Shown: positions 7,583-15,555, numbered from the stretch's first letter. The stretch: 21,184 bases of DNA from Solidesulfovibrio magneticus (GCA_002482565.1 DLGG01000204.1:1-21184); one strand, 5' to 3'. Notes: generated by a model from the sequence alone, not told the origin. Made by a program: numbers and translations.

Positions 7583-9490
7583 TCATACAGTTAAGCCTTC
7601 CGTCGCCGTTGTAAAGTGAATTTTTGATGAAATCGTCACCCGGGGATCATTTCCCCACGCGCTCACCCGTTGCCCGTCCGCGCCAGTCAGATCGGCCGGC
7701 AGGACCACCCCGGCCGCCTTGCGCCGCCAACCCCCCGGGATGGCGAGAAAAAGCCGCGTGCCGTCGGTCCGGCCGGCGACCTCCACGACCTCGCCCCGGC
7801 GGTCGCGCACCAGCGCCCGGCAGCTCCCGGCGGCCAGGGGCCGGGAACAGTGGACCACCAGCCGGCCGGCCTCCAAGGACAGGTCCACGGGCCGGGGGGC
7901 CTCGTCATAGCCCGGGGCCGGATCGGCCGGCATACAAAAGACAAAGGGCGGACACGGAGCCGGCGCGCCGGCCGGCTGGGCCGCGCCGGACACGGCCAGG
8001 GCCGGGCTTTGCCAGTCGTAGTCCCCGGCCCAGTCGGTCCCGGCGGCAAGGGTCACGGGCACGGCCGGCAAGAGCGGCCCGGAAAGCCGCAGATCGCCGG
8101 CGAAGGGAGCGCGAAAACGCAGCTCCGGGGCGACGCGCCCGGCCGTTTCAAACCCGGCCGACTCAAATCCCGCCGGCCAGGGCCGGTTGGTCAGGTCGCC
8201 GTCAAAAACGATATGGTCGCCGGCCGGATCGTCCAGAAATTCGGGCGAGGCCACGAACGACGGCCCGGGTTCGGCCATGGGCGGCACGCAGCCGAAGCTT
8301 TCGGGATCGGCGGTCAGCGGCGATGGGGCGCACGGGTCGGGGCAGGAGGCCGGAAACGGGCACGGCGGGTCGGGATCGTAACCGCGAAGGTCGGCCGGGG
8401 TACAGAACAGCACCACGTTGTCGATATGGCGCAGATGCTTGGTGCGGCCTTCCTTGATGAGGTTGGCCCGCAGGAAATAGGTGTTAAACGCGGCCAGCAC
8501 CGGCCGGTCCGGCATCCCGCCCTCGACGTCGTACTTGTAGACCGCGCCGCCGGTGTTGTCGCCCTCGGGCAGGCCGGGCTTGTCGTTGAAATAGCCGGTG
8601 TTGCCGCAGTAGTACCAAAAGCCGCCGGCCACGTTGTCCATGGAAAACCAGGCATGGGCGTTGACGATGCGGTTGCCCCGGATATACCAGTTGACGGCCG
8701 TGCGTTCGGGCTCCACCGGATTGTCGCGAAGCCGGTGAAAACGGTTGCCGGTGATCTCCACGTTGTGGTTGAGCCGGCCGCCTTTGCTGGCGCTGGCCTT
8801 GAGGCGCAGCCCGTTGAAGGACGTGCACAGGGTGTTTTCGCGAAAAACCAGACTCCCGGAAATGTCCACCGAGCCGAAAAAGCCGCCGTTGTAGTAATAG
8901 TAGCCGGTCTCGTCCTCGCGTTTGACCGCTTCCCAGGTGATGTCGCGCCACAGCGCCCCGGTGGGGTCCTGCCGCCAGCGGCAGCCTTCGATGAGGATGT
9001 GGTGGCTGCGCTCGCCCCGGGCGAAGACCACGTAGCGGCCGTCAAAGGCCCGGACGTTGCGCACCGTGACGTAGCGGCTGTGCTCCATAAAAAGGAAACA
9101 CGGCCAGCAGCCGGCCACGTCGAAATTCTCGAACACCACCCACTGGCTGTCGAAGAGCTTGAAAAAGGCGAACTGATCGGCGGTGGGCAACCGGGCATCG
9201 GCGATCTCGGCCTTGCCTTCGCCATAAAAGGCCGTGGTCGGCCCAAAGCCCCGGATGGTCAACGGTGCATCCTCGCTGCCGGCGAACCCCCGTATCTCCA
9301 CCGGGAAGGCCTCGGCCAGGGCCGGGTTGTCCGGGTCGATGCGGGTGGGCGGAAAAAATGCTCCTGGCAACAGCTGCACCACATCCCCGGGCCGGGCCGC
9401 GGCCACGGCGTCGGCCAGGGTCAGGGTGTCGCGCAGCTCGCCGTCGTAGAAACGCCGGTCGCCCCGGCAGGTGGCGTAGATGGTGGCCAT
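7583..9490 (-). CDS. Right-handed parallel beta-helix protein
   Basis: 635 residues; ATG at 9490 with GGAG six bases upstream. The N-terminal region has the pattern of beta-helix carbohydrate-active proteins: LADAVAAARPGDVVQLLPG (25-43), then PLTIRGFG, followed by about ten coils with repeated segments such as FENFDVAG, VRNVRAF, ILIEGCRW, FRENTL, ITGNRFH and IRGNRIV (about 100-290). The middle (about 360-410) is Cys/Pro-rich. The last 150 residues look like a separate beta-sandwich. There is no signal peptide, which is odd for a family that usually acts outside the cell. Pectate-lyase or chondroitinase-B-like folds are the nearest thought, but no catalytic set is assigned. It is divergent from the dehydrogenase gene. 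Function unknown. Confidence 0.8.
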   Translation of the reverse strand: MATIYATCRGDRRFYDGELRDTLTLADAVAAARPGDVVQLLPGAFFPPTRIDPDNPALAEAFPVEIRGFAGSEDAPLTIRGFGPTTAFYGEGKAEIADARLPTADQFAFFKLFDSQWVVFENFDVAGCWPCFLFMEHSRYVTVRNVRAFDGRYVVFARGERSHHILIEGCRWRQDPTGALWRDITWEAVKREDETGYYYYNGGFFGSVDISGSLVFRENTLCTSFNGLRLKASASKGGRLNHNVEITGNRFHRLRDNPVEPERTAVNWYIRGNRIVNAHAWFSMDNVAGGFWYYCGNTGYFNDKPGLPEGDNTGGAVYKYDVEGGMPDRPVLAAFNTYFLRANLIKEGRTKHLRHIDNVVLFCTPADLRGYDPDPPCPFPASCPDPCAPSPLTADPESFGCVPPMAEPGPSFVASPEFLDDPAGDHIVFDGDLTNRPWPAGFESAGFETAGRVAPELRFRAPFAGDLRLSGPLLPAVPVTLAAGTDWAGDYDWQSPALAVSGAAQPAGAPAPCPPFVFCMPADPAPGYDEAPRPVDLSLEAGRLVVHCSRPLAAGSCRALVRDRRGEVVEVAGRTDGTRLFLAIPGGWRRKAAGVVLPADLTGADGQRVSAWGNDPRVTISSKIHFTTATEGLTV

Positions 9491-9511
9491 GGGGTACTCC
9501 TTTTCTTATGG

Positions 9512-9542
9512 ATACGTGCAAATCTATTTCATAAGCACGTAT
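9512..9542. promoter_or_regulatory. Inverted repeat in the divergent promoter region
   Basis: Perfect 8-base arms ATACGTGC and GCACGTAT (9512-9519 and 9535-9542) enclose 15 AT-rich bases between the divergent beta-helix and dehydrogenase genes, 22 bases before the beta-helix ATG. It could be an operator for a dimeric regulator or a hairpin in the beta-helix leader. Confidence 0.45.
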
Positions 9543-9641
9543 TTTCCGCAAGCCGTCTTCACCGTCCGCGTTGACAAGCCCCGAGGCATCGGCAACGTTT
9601 TAGGGAGCATCAACCACCGGCCGCGCCATCAGGAGTCCGCC

Positions 9642-10631
9642 ATGACCAAGCCCCTGCCCCATGTCGTCGTCACCCGGGCCATTCCCGAGGCCGGGCTGGC
9701 CCTGTTGCGCGAGCGCGCCACCGTCTGGGTCAACCCCGAGGACCGGCCCCTGACCCGCGACAAACTCCTGGCCCAGGCGGCACACGCCGACGGCGTCATC
9801 GGCCTTCTCACCGACCGCATCGACGCCGTTTTTTTCAACGCCTGCCCCAAACTGCGCGGCTACGCCAACTACGCCGTGGGCTACGACAACATCGACGTGC
9901 CCGAGGCCACCCGCCGGGGCCTGCCCGTGTCCAACACCCCGGACGTGCTGACCCAGGCCACGGCCGAACTGGCCTTTGCCCTGATCCTGGCCACGGCCCG
10001 CCACGTCGTCTCCTCGGACGCGGTGCTGCGTTCGGGCCGGTGGTCGGGCTGGGGGCCGCTGCAATTTATCGGCATGCAACTTTCCGGCAAAACCCTGGGC
10101 ATCTACGGCCCGGGGCGCATCGGCCTGGCCGTGGCCCGGCTGTCGCGCGGCTTTGACATGAAGGTCGTGGCCTGCGGCGGGCGCAAGCCCAATCCGGCGC
10201 TGACAGCCGAATTCGGGGCCGACTATCTGCCCTTCGAGGAGTTTTTGGCCGCCGCCGACGTCATAAGCATCACCGCGCCCCTGACCGAAACCACCCGCCA
10301 CGCCTTTGGCGCCGCCGCTTTTGCCCGCATGAAGCCCACCGCCATCCTCGTCAACACCGGACGCGGCCCCATCATCGACGAGGCCGCCCTTGTCGTGGCC
10401 CTGGGAGAGGGCCGCATCGCCGGGGCGGGCCTGGACGTCTACGAATTCGAGCCGCGCCTGGCTGAGGGACTGGCCGCGCTGCCCAATGTCGTCATCACGC
10501 CGCATATCGGCTCGGCCACGGCCGAGGCCCGCGACGGCATGGCCGTGCTGGCCGCCCAAAATCTCATCGCCATGCTGGAGGGGACCAGGCCGCCCACCTG
10601 CCTCAACCCCGAGGTCCTCGCCAGAACTTGA
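9642..10631 (+). CDS. D-isomer-specific 2-hydroxyacid dehydrogenase (glyoxylate/hydroxypyruvate reductase type)
   Basis: 329 residues; ATG at 9642 with AGGAG six bases upstream (a longer in-frame extension has no ribosome site). The enzyme should reduce a 2-keto acid with NAD(P)H in the cytoplasm. The nucleotide motif is G156-x-G158-x-x-G161 in a Rossmann segment starting GKTLGIYGPGRIG. The catalytic triad of the family is present: Arg241 (NTGRGPIID), Glu270 (DVYEFEP) and His288 (TPHIGSAT). Overall it reads like glycerate dehydrogenase / glyoxylate reductase rather than SerA, as no ACT domain follows. Substrate is not decided by sequence. A TTGACA at 9571-9576 may be its -35, but no good -10 follows. 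Confidence 0.92.
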   Translation: MTKPLPHVVVTRAIPEAGLALLRERATVWVNPEDRPLTRDKLLAQAAHADGVIGLLTDRIDAVFFNACPKLRGYANYAVGYDNIDVPEATRRGLPVSNTPDVLTQATAELAFALILATARHVVSSDAVLRSGRWSGWGPLQFIGMQLSGKTLGIYGPGRIGLAVARLSRGFDMKVVACGGRKPNPALTAEFGADYLPFEEFLAAADVISITAPLTETTRHAFGAAAFARMKPTAILVNTGRGPIIDEAALVVALGEGRIAGAGLDVYEFEPRLAEGLAALPNVVITPHIGSATAEARDGMAVLAAQNLIAMLEGTRPPTCLNPEVLART

Positions 10632-10699
10632 CATTTTTCGCAATTCTGGAGCATCCCCAAAGCGGTCCGGCCCCTCTTGCCCGGATCGAAGGAGTTGTC

Positions 10700-11152
10700 A
10701 TGCGCCTACGCGAGCTGATGCGAACCAACCTCTCCCGGGCCCGCCGCGACACCCCCTTTGGCGAACTGGTCGCCGCCCATCGCCGCCGCGATTCGCGCCT
10801 TGTCTATGTCGAGGACGAGGCCGGCCGGCTGGTCGGCGTGGTCAGCTGCTACGACCTGCTGCGGGCCGCCCTGCCCTTTTACGTGGATTCGGGGCTGGCC
10901 CGGGCCCTGCCCGAGGACGATACGGTGGTGCGCGACGGCTTCGCCGCCGCCTGCCGTGACAAGACCGCCGGCGACGTCATGACCAGCCGCCTCGTCACCG
11001 TTTCCCCGGACGACACGGTGTTCGCCGCCGAGGCTTATTTCGCCGAGGGCCGCCACAACGTCCTGCCCGTGGTCGACGCGACGGGCCGGGTGGTGGGCGA
11101 GGTCACCCGACGCACCATTCTCGTGGTCATGGCCGGCTCCTGCGGCCTGTAG
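10700..11152 (+). CDS. Two-CBS-domain protein
   Basis: 150 residues; ATG at 10700 with GGAG five bases upstream. It consists of a tandem pair of CBS motifs (about 5-60 and 88-142), with the typical ends LVYVEDEAGRLVGVVSCYDLL and NVLPVVDATGRVVGEVTRR. CBS pairs bind adenosyl nucleotides and act as energy or ligand sensors, often on transporters. It ends 18 bases before the permease gene on the same strand, so a regulatory partnership with that permease is likely by context. It has no enzyme domain of its own. Confidence 0.9.
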   Translation: MRLRELMRTNLSRARRDTPFGELVAAHRRRDSRLVYVEDEAGRLVGVVSCYDLLRAALPFYVDSGLARALPEDDTVVRDGFAAACRDKTAGDVMTSRLVTVSPDDTVFAAEAYFAEGRHNVLPVVDATGRVVGEVTRRTILVVMAGSCGL

Positions 11153-11170
11153 CATCCCGGAGGCCCGCCC

Positions 11171-12508
11171 ATGTTCTGGATCGCCACCGCCATCTTCGTC
11201 GGCGCGTACGCCGTCATCGTCTCGGAAAAGATCAACAAGACCAAGGTGGCGCTTTTCGGCGCGGCGCTCACCCTGGCCGCCAAGGTGCTCACCCAGCACG
11301 ACGCCTTTCACGACGCCGACCTCGGCGTGGATTGGAACGTCATCTTCCTGCTCATTTCCATGATGATCATGGTCAACATCATGACCAAGACGGGCGTGTT
11401 CCAGTATGTGGCCGTGCGCGCCGCCAAGATCGCCCGGGGCGAGCCCTTCGCCATCATGGCCATCCTCGCCGTGGTCACGGCCGTGGCCTCGGCCCTGCTC
11501 GACAACGTCACCACCGTGCTGCTCTTGGCCCCGGTGACGCTGCTGGTGGCCAAGGAACTGGAAATCGATCCCGTGCCCTTTCTCATCACCGAGGCCCTGG
11601 CCTCCAACATCGGCGGCACGGCCACGCTCATTGGCGACCCGCCCAACATCATGATCGCCTCCAAGGCCGGCCTGGACTTCATGGACTTCATCGTCCACCT
11701 CACCCCGGCCATCATCGTCGTCATGGCCGCCTGGATGTTCGCCTGGAAGCTGGTCTTCGGCAAACGCCTGCATGTGGACGCGGCCCAAAAGGCCCGCATC
11801 CTGGCCATGGACGAGAGCGCGCTCATCCGCGACCCGGCGCTGCTCAAAAAATCCGGCCTGATCCTCGGGCTGACCATCCTGGGCTTTACCCTCCACGGCT
11901 TTCTCGGTTTCGAGCCGGCCACCATCGCCCTGCTCGGGGCCTCGACGTTGTTGCTCGTTTCCGGCGAAGACCCGCAAAAGGTCTTCGAGGACGTGGAATG
12001 GCCCACCATTTTCTTCTTCATCGGCCTTTTCATCATCATCGGCGGCACGGTCAAAGCCGGGCTCATCGAGGTGTTTTCCCAGAAGGTCATCGCGCTGACC
12101 CACCCCACCAAGGACTCCATGCTCCTGCTGTCCATGGTCATGGTCTGGTTTTCCGGCATCGCCTCGGCCATCGTGGACAACATTCCGTTCGTGGCCACCA
12201 TGAATCCGCTTCTGGCCGAGCTGGCCGAGAAGGTCCTCGGCCCGGAAACGGGCCTCACCGGGCCTGCCCTCTACACCCACCCCACCATGCTGCCGGTCTG
12301 GTGGTCCCTGGCCCTGGGGGCCTGCCTGGGCGGCAACGGCACGGCCATCGGGGCCTCGGCCAACGTCATCGTGGTCGGGCTGTCGGAAAAAGCCGGCCAC
12401 AAGATCACCTTCGCCCGCTTCCTCAAGTACGGCGCGCCCGTGACGCTGGGAACCATCGCCGTCTCCATGGGCTACATCTACTTGCGCTACTACGTCCTTG
12501 GCTGGTAG
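11171..12508 (+). CDS. ArsB/NhaD-superfamily ion permease
   Basis: 445 residues; ATG at 11171 with GGAGG seven bases upstream. An integral membrane protein with about 10-12 helices built as two related halves. Half one carries LLDNVTTVLLLAPV with the DN pair at 111-112 and the loop SNIGGTATLIGDPPN (145-159); half two carries the matching IVDNIPF (DN 336-337) and GGNGTAIGASAN (387-398). These are hallmarks of the ion transporter superfamily holding ArsB, NhaD and CitM. Whether it moves arsenite, sodium or an organic anion cannot be told; the arsenic context (arsR, arsC) is absent. Preceded closely by the CBS protein and followed by the GT-C-like gene. Confidence 0.9.
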   Translation: MFWIATAIFVGAYAVIVSEKINKTKVALFGAALTLAAKVLTQHDAFHDADLGVDWNVIFLLISMMIMVNIMTKTGVFQYVAVRAAKIARGEPFAIMAILAVVTAVASALLDNVTTVLLLAPVTLLVAKELEIDPVPFLITEALASNIGGTATLIGDPPNIMIASKAGLDFMDFIVHLTPAIIVVMAAWMFAWKLVFGKRLHVDAAQKARILAMDESALIRDPALLKKSGLILGLTILGFTLHGFLGFEPATIALLGASTLLLVSGEDPQKVFEDVEWPTIFFFIGLFIIIGGTVKAGLIEVFSQKVIALTHPTKDSMLLLSMVMVWFSGIASAIVDNIPFVATMNPLLAELAEKVLGPETGLTGPALYTHPTMLPVWWSLALGACLGGNGTAIGASANVIVVGLSEKAGHKITFARFLKYGAPVTLGTIAVSMGYIYLRYYVLGW

Positions 12509-12518
12509 CCGGCAGGCC

Positions 12519-14693
12519 ATGAACGACGCCATGCGGCCCGCCGGCCGGTTCCTGGCCGGGCTGGCCCTGTGCGCCCTGGCCGTCCTGGCCTTTTGGGACG
12601 TGCCGCGAAGCGGCCCCACGGCCAGCGACGACCTGACCTACGAGCGTGCCGTGCTCGACGGCCGCATCGGGGCGTTTAGCGCCGAGCTGGCCGCCGGCTC
12701 GGGCCGGTTCCACCATTATCTCCACGTGGGCCTGACCAGCCTGGCCTATCGCATGGACAGCCCGCCCCTGCGCCGGGCCGCGGCCCTGGCCGGATTTCTG
12801 GGCGTCATCGCCACCCTGGCCGCCCTGGCCGCCCGGTTGTCGCGCCGCCCGGAACTGGGCCTTCTCGTCGCGACTTTGGCCCTGAGCCTGTACCAGGACA
12901 ACTGGCACCACAACATCCTGACCGCCTATCCCTTGGTCTTCGATTCCGGGATGCTCTGCCTGCTTTTTGCTGCCTACGCCCTGGCGCGCCGGGCCGAGAC
13001 CGGACGCACGGGCTGGCTCGTCGCGGCCAATCTGGCCCTGTTCCTGTCGTTTGCCCATTTTGAGGCCTTTGTCGCCTATGTCCCGGTCCTGGCCGGCCTG
13101 GTCTGGCTGACCGCCCGGGGCAGCGCGCGGCAGCGGGCGCGCGCCCTTGTCCCGGCCTTTGCCGTGCTGCCGGCCTACGCCGCCGTCTACCTCGGCTACC
13201 GTCTGGCCCACCCCAGCCAGTACGCCGGCAACGCCCTGGATCTCACCAGCCCGGCGGTCATCCTCAAGACGGCCTGGGCCTACAGCCTCCCAGCCCTGCC
13301 CCTGGGCGGGTTTGCCTTCAACCTGGAATACGTCAACCGCTTCCCGCAGTTTGCCAAAGCCTATGTCCTGTCCTTTGGCCAGTACCTGTCGGAACTTGCC
13401 GCCAACCTGTCCCTGCTTGCCCCGGCCTGGGTCGCCCTGGGCCTTTTGGCCGGCGGGCTGACCACTTATTGCCTGGACCGGGCCGTCCGGGCGCGCCTGC
13501 CCTGGCTGGCCTGGGTCCTGTGCGCCTTTGCCGTGGTCTGCCCCAATGCGCTGATTGCCCTGTCCCCCAAATATCAGGAACCGGCCGCCTCGGGCCTGGC
13601 CTGGTACGTGACCACCACCTTTTCCTTCTATGCCGTGGCCGTGCTGCTGGCCCTGGCCGCCCTGGCCCTGGCCGGACGGCTGTCGGACAGGCCCCGGCGC
13701 GTCGTCGCCGCCCTGCTCGGCCTGGCCGTGGGGCTGGCCGCCCTGGTCAACGCCTCGGTCAACGCCTCGGTGCGCGATTCCAAGATCGCGGCCGGGGCGC
13801 GCTGGCGCGTGGCCGCCCTGGCCTACCAAAGCCGGCTCATCGCCGGCCTGCCCGAGGGCGCGCGCCTTGTCGCCCCGGACCTGTTCACCGCCGTCAACAC
13901 CGAACTGGTCGGCCCGGACTACTGGCCGGCCTATTTCCGCGCCCACGCCGGCCGGGGGCTGACCGTGGCATCGGAGCTGGGCGAGGCCGATCCGGGCAAA
14001 ACGCCGGTCTACGTGCTGCGTCGCCTGTCCGGCCTGCTGGACCGGGACACGGCCCTGGTCCTGGCCCGGGTGACCGGCCTGGGTCCGGCTCCGGCCGATC
14101 CGTACGCAGCCGCCCCGGACACGCCGAACCTCCTGGCCGACCAGGCCGTGGTGGCCATGGACGCGGCCAACCGTTTTTACGATCTCGTCTTCCGCGACGC
14201 CTCGGGCTGGCGGGTGATCCCCCTTGCCGTCGGCGGCGGCCGGTATTCGCGCACCGACATCGCCGGCAACGGGCTCTCGCCGGCCTCCATGGCCAGGCTT
14301 GCGGCCCGCAGTCTCGCCACGGGCGAGGCCGCGCCGGTGGTCCTGCGCTTTGGCCCGGGCTTTTCCGCGCCCGAGCGGTCCGTCACCGGCGACATGGTCT
14401 GGGCCGGTGACACGGCCGAGCTGGCCCTGGTCAACAACACGTCCGAGGCGGTCCGGGTGACGCTTGCGGCCACGGTCGCAGCCCCCGCGCCGGTCACGGT
14501 GAACATCGACGGCACGCCGCTGCCGGAGGGCGCGACCATCGATTGTTCCGCCCTGGTTACGCCCCTGTCCTTCGCGCTTACCCTGCCGCCGGGCCGCCAC
14601 GTCCTGACCCTTCGGGCCCTGCCGCCGACCGGCGCGGAAAAACGCTTGGGCCTCATCGATGCCCGATGCGTCCCGAAATCTCCCGCGCCCTGA
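12519..14693 (+). CDS. Large polytopic membrane protein, GT-C glycosyltransferase-like
   Basis: 724 residues from the ATG at 12519, ten bases past the permease stop; TTG at 12498 and ATG at 12531 are alternative starts and the ribosome site is weak. Roughly the first 420 residues contain about ten hydrophobic helices. The first periplasmic loop has an acidic pair in ASDDLTYERA (Asp37-Asp38), as GT-C lipid-linked sugar transferases often do. The last 280 residues form a soluble domain, likely outside the cytoplasm, rich in beta-strand patterns near its end. Family assignment is a guess based on topology and the acidic pair. It probably shares an operon with the permease by spacing. No sugar-polymer genes are nearby. 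Confidence 0.6.
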   Translation: MNDAMRPAGRFLAGLALCALAVLAFWDVPRSGPTASDDLTYERAVLDGRIGAFSAELAAGSGRFHHYLHVGLTSLAYRMDSPPLRRAAALAGFLGVIATLAALAARLSRRPELGLLVATLALSLYQDNWHHNILTAYPLVFDSGMLCLLFAAYALARRAETGRTGWLVAANLALFLSFAHFEAFVAYVPVLAGLVWLTARGSARQRARALVPAFAVLPAYAAVYLGYRLAHPSQYAGNALDLTSPAVILKTAWAYSLPALPLGGFAFNLEYVNRFPQFAKAYVLSFGQYLSELAANLSLLAPAWVALGLLAGGLTTYCLDRAVRARLPWLAWVLCAFAVVCPNALIALSPKYQEPAASGLAWYVTTTFSFYAVAVLLALAALALAGRLSDRPRRVVAALLGLAVGLAALVNASVNASVRDSKIAAGARWRVAALAYQSRLIAGLPEGARLVAPDLFTAVNTELVGPDYWPAYFRAHAGRGLTVASELGEADPGKTPVYVLRRLSGLLDRDTALVLARVTGLGPAPADPYAAAPDTPNLLADQAVVAMDAANRFYDLVFRDASGWRVIPLAVGGGRYSRTDIAGNGLSPASMARLAARSLATGEAAPVVLRFGPGFSAPERSVTGDMVWAGDTAELALVNNTSEAVRVTLAATVAAPAPVTVNIDGTPLPEGATIDCSALVTPLSFALTLPPGRHVLTLRALPPTGAEKRLGLIDARCVPKSPAP

Positions 14694-14781
14694 CCCCATT
14701 ATTACTGGATCAGCTTCCTGCCATTCCACCAAAGCGTGACCGGCCACCCACAGAGGGTACAAATACTTCATCCAAAACAGC

Positions 14782-14797
14782 ATGTTAATTTTAACAT
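14782..14797. promoter_or_regulatory. AT-rich inverted repeat before the first pilin promoter
   Basis: Perfect 7-base arms ATGTTAA and TTAACAT with a 2-base centre end seven bases before the sigma-54 -24 element. It may bind a regulator or help DNA bending. No similar site precedes the second pilin copy. Confidence 0.4.
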
Positions 14798-14803
14798 TCG
14801 ATT

Positions 14804-14819
14804 TGGCACGGCCTATGCT
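14804..14819 (+). promoter_or_regulatory. Sigma-54 promoter of pilin copy 1
   Basis: TGGCACGGCCTATGCT matches the -24/-12 consensus TGGCACG-N4-TTGCW at every fixed base but one, with exact spacing. Transcription should start near 14830, some 50 bases before the ATG. Confidence 0.85.
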
Positions 14820-14880
14820 TTGTTTTGGGCAAGAGACGCACAGGAACCCAAAGCAACTTTACATACCAAGGAGACACGCC

Positions 14881-15048
14881 ATGCTGACCGCCATCACCCA
14901 GTTCATCCGTGACGAAGAAGGCGCCACCGCGGTGGAATACGGCCTCATGGCCGCCCTGATCGCCGCCGTCATCATCACCGCCGTCACCTCCATCGGCACC
15001 AACCTCACCGCCACCTTCAACGAAGTCGCCACCGCCGTCGGCAGCTAA
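14881..15048 (+). CDS. flp: Flp/Fap-type type IVb pilin, copy 1
   Basis: 55 residues; ATG at 14881 with AAGGAG upstream. A short leader ends in Gly14, the expected prepilin peptidase cut, followed by the family signature ATAVEYGL with Glu19-Tyr20, then one hydrophobic helix (about 21-38) and a short polar tail. Mature size would be 41 residues, right for Flp pilins that polymerise through the Tad system. The protein is identical to that of copy 2. It has its own sigma-54 promoter and its own terminator, so it is a single-gene unit. No tadA/B/C, rcpA or prepilin peptidase gene lies in the window, so assembly genes must be elsewhere. Confidence 0.95.
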   Translation: MLTAITQFIRDEEGATAVEYGLMAALIAAVIITAVTSIGTNLTATFNEVATAVGS

Positions 15049-15070
15049 ATTTCGCCCGCTTCGCGAAGCC

Positions 15071-15103
15071 AAAGGGCCGTCCTCGCCACGAGGACGGCCC
15101 TTT
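15071..15103 (+). terminator. Terminator of pilin copy 1
   Basis: Perfect 15-base arms (15071-15085 and 15089-15103) with a 3-base loop, starting 22 bases after the stop. The T-tract is weak (TTTGCGTTT). The 12-base palindrome GCTTCGCGAAGC (15058-15069) lies just before it and is also repeated after copy 2. Confidence 0.85.
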
Positions 15104-15150
15104 GCGTTTGCCGGCCTCGCCGGCCGCTACGCCCCTGTGTCCTCGACTCC

Positions 15151-15178
15151 ATTTCTGCTGGAATGCTGCGCCAGAAAT
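15151..15178. promoter_or_regulatory. Inverted repeat upstream of the second pilin promoter (possible activator site)
   Basis: Perfect 7-base arms ATTTCTG and CAGAAAT (15151-15157 and 15172-15178) sit about 104-131 bases before the predicted start of copy 2, the distance at which NtrC-type activators often bind. No clear equivalent was found at the same distance from copy 1, so this is tentative. Confidence 0.35.
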
Positions 15179-15255
15179 CCACGAGCTCTGACCCAAGCCA
15201 GCGCCACACACTTATTAAGTCCACAAATCAAGCATCTTAGGCTCTCAATCAAGTT

Positions 15256-15271
15256 TGGCACGCCCCCTGCT
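15256..15271 (+). promoter_or_regulatory. Sigma-54 promoter of pilin copy 2
   Basis: TGGCACGCCCCCTGCT fits TGGCACG-N4-TTGCW with one deviation, again in the first T of TTGC, with exact spacing. Start expected near 15282. The variable bases differ from copy 1, while the consensus bases are kept. Confidence 0.85.
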
Positions 15272-15331
15272 ATAGGAAAGGCACGAGACGCACAGGAACC
15301 CAAAACAACTTTACATACCAGGAGACACGCC

Positions 15332-15499
15332 ATGCTGACCGCCATCACCCAGTTCATCCGTGACGAAGAAGGCGCCACCGCGGTGGAATACGGCCTCATG
15401 GCCGCCCTGATCGCCGCCGTCATCATCACCGCCGTCACCTCCATCGGCACCAACCTCACCGCCACCTTCAACGAAGTCGCCACCGCCGTCGGCAGCTAA
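15332..15499 (+). CDS. flp: Flp/Fap-type type IVb pilin, copy 2
   Basis: 55 residues, identical to copy 1 in protein and in DNA, with start at 15332 and a CAGGAG ribosome site (one base shorter leader than copy 1). The same prepilin features apply: cut after Gly14, Glu19-Tyr20, one hydrophobic helix. The two starts are 451 bases apart. Lack of even synonymous change points to a very recent duplication or to gene conversion. Because each copy has a separate promoter, the pair may raise dose or allow different timing. A thioesterase gene with its own ribosome site follows after the terminator and seems unrelated. Confidence 0.95.
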   Translation: MLTAITQFIRDEEGATAVEYGLMAALIAAVIITAVTSIGTNLTATFNEVATAVGS

Positions 15500-15521
15500 A
15501 TTTCGCCCGCTTCGCGAAGCC

Positions 15522-15555
15522 AAAGGGCCGTCCTCCCGCGAGGACGGCCCTTTTT
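15522..15555 (+). terminator. Terminator of pilin copy 2
   Basis: Perfect 14-base arms (15522-15535 and 15540-15553) with a 4-base loop, running into five T. It is the counterpart of the copy 1 terminator with a changed loop and a better T-tract. Confidence 0.9.

Larger units (their letters stand above)
14833..15553 (+). repeat. Direct tandem duplication of a whole pilin transcription unit
   Basis: Segments 14833-15103 and 15285-15553 are near-identical. They cover leader, coding region and terminator. The 168-base coding regions and about 35 bases after the stop are the same base for base; the leader differs by one substitution and one deleted base. The DNA between the units is unrelated apart from the sigma-54 core, which is also conserved just before each unit. 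Confidence 0.95.

Noticed and set aside
7670..9574. Long plus-strand open frame opposite the beta-helix gene
   Set aside because: Low-complexity Gly/Ala/Val/His translation; the minus strand shows real beta-helix coils and a ribosome site.
10628..10633. TTGACA as a promoter for the CBS gene
   Set aside because: No acceptable -10 at 16-18 bases; it overlaps the dehydrogenase stop region and may be chance. The same holds for TTGACA at 17105 before the regulator.
10706..12619. Long minus-strand open frame opposite the CBS and permease genes
   Set aside because: Asp/Gly/His-rich antisense translation; the plus-strand genes have clear motifs and ribosome sites.
12423..14783. Very long minus-strand open frame opposite the GT-C-like gene
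   Set aside because: Gly/Gln/Arg-rich low-information translation with no domain and no ribosome site; it is the antisense of a real gene in GC-rich DNA.
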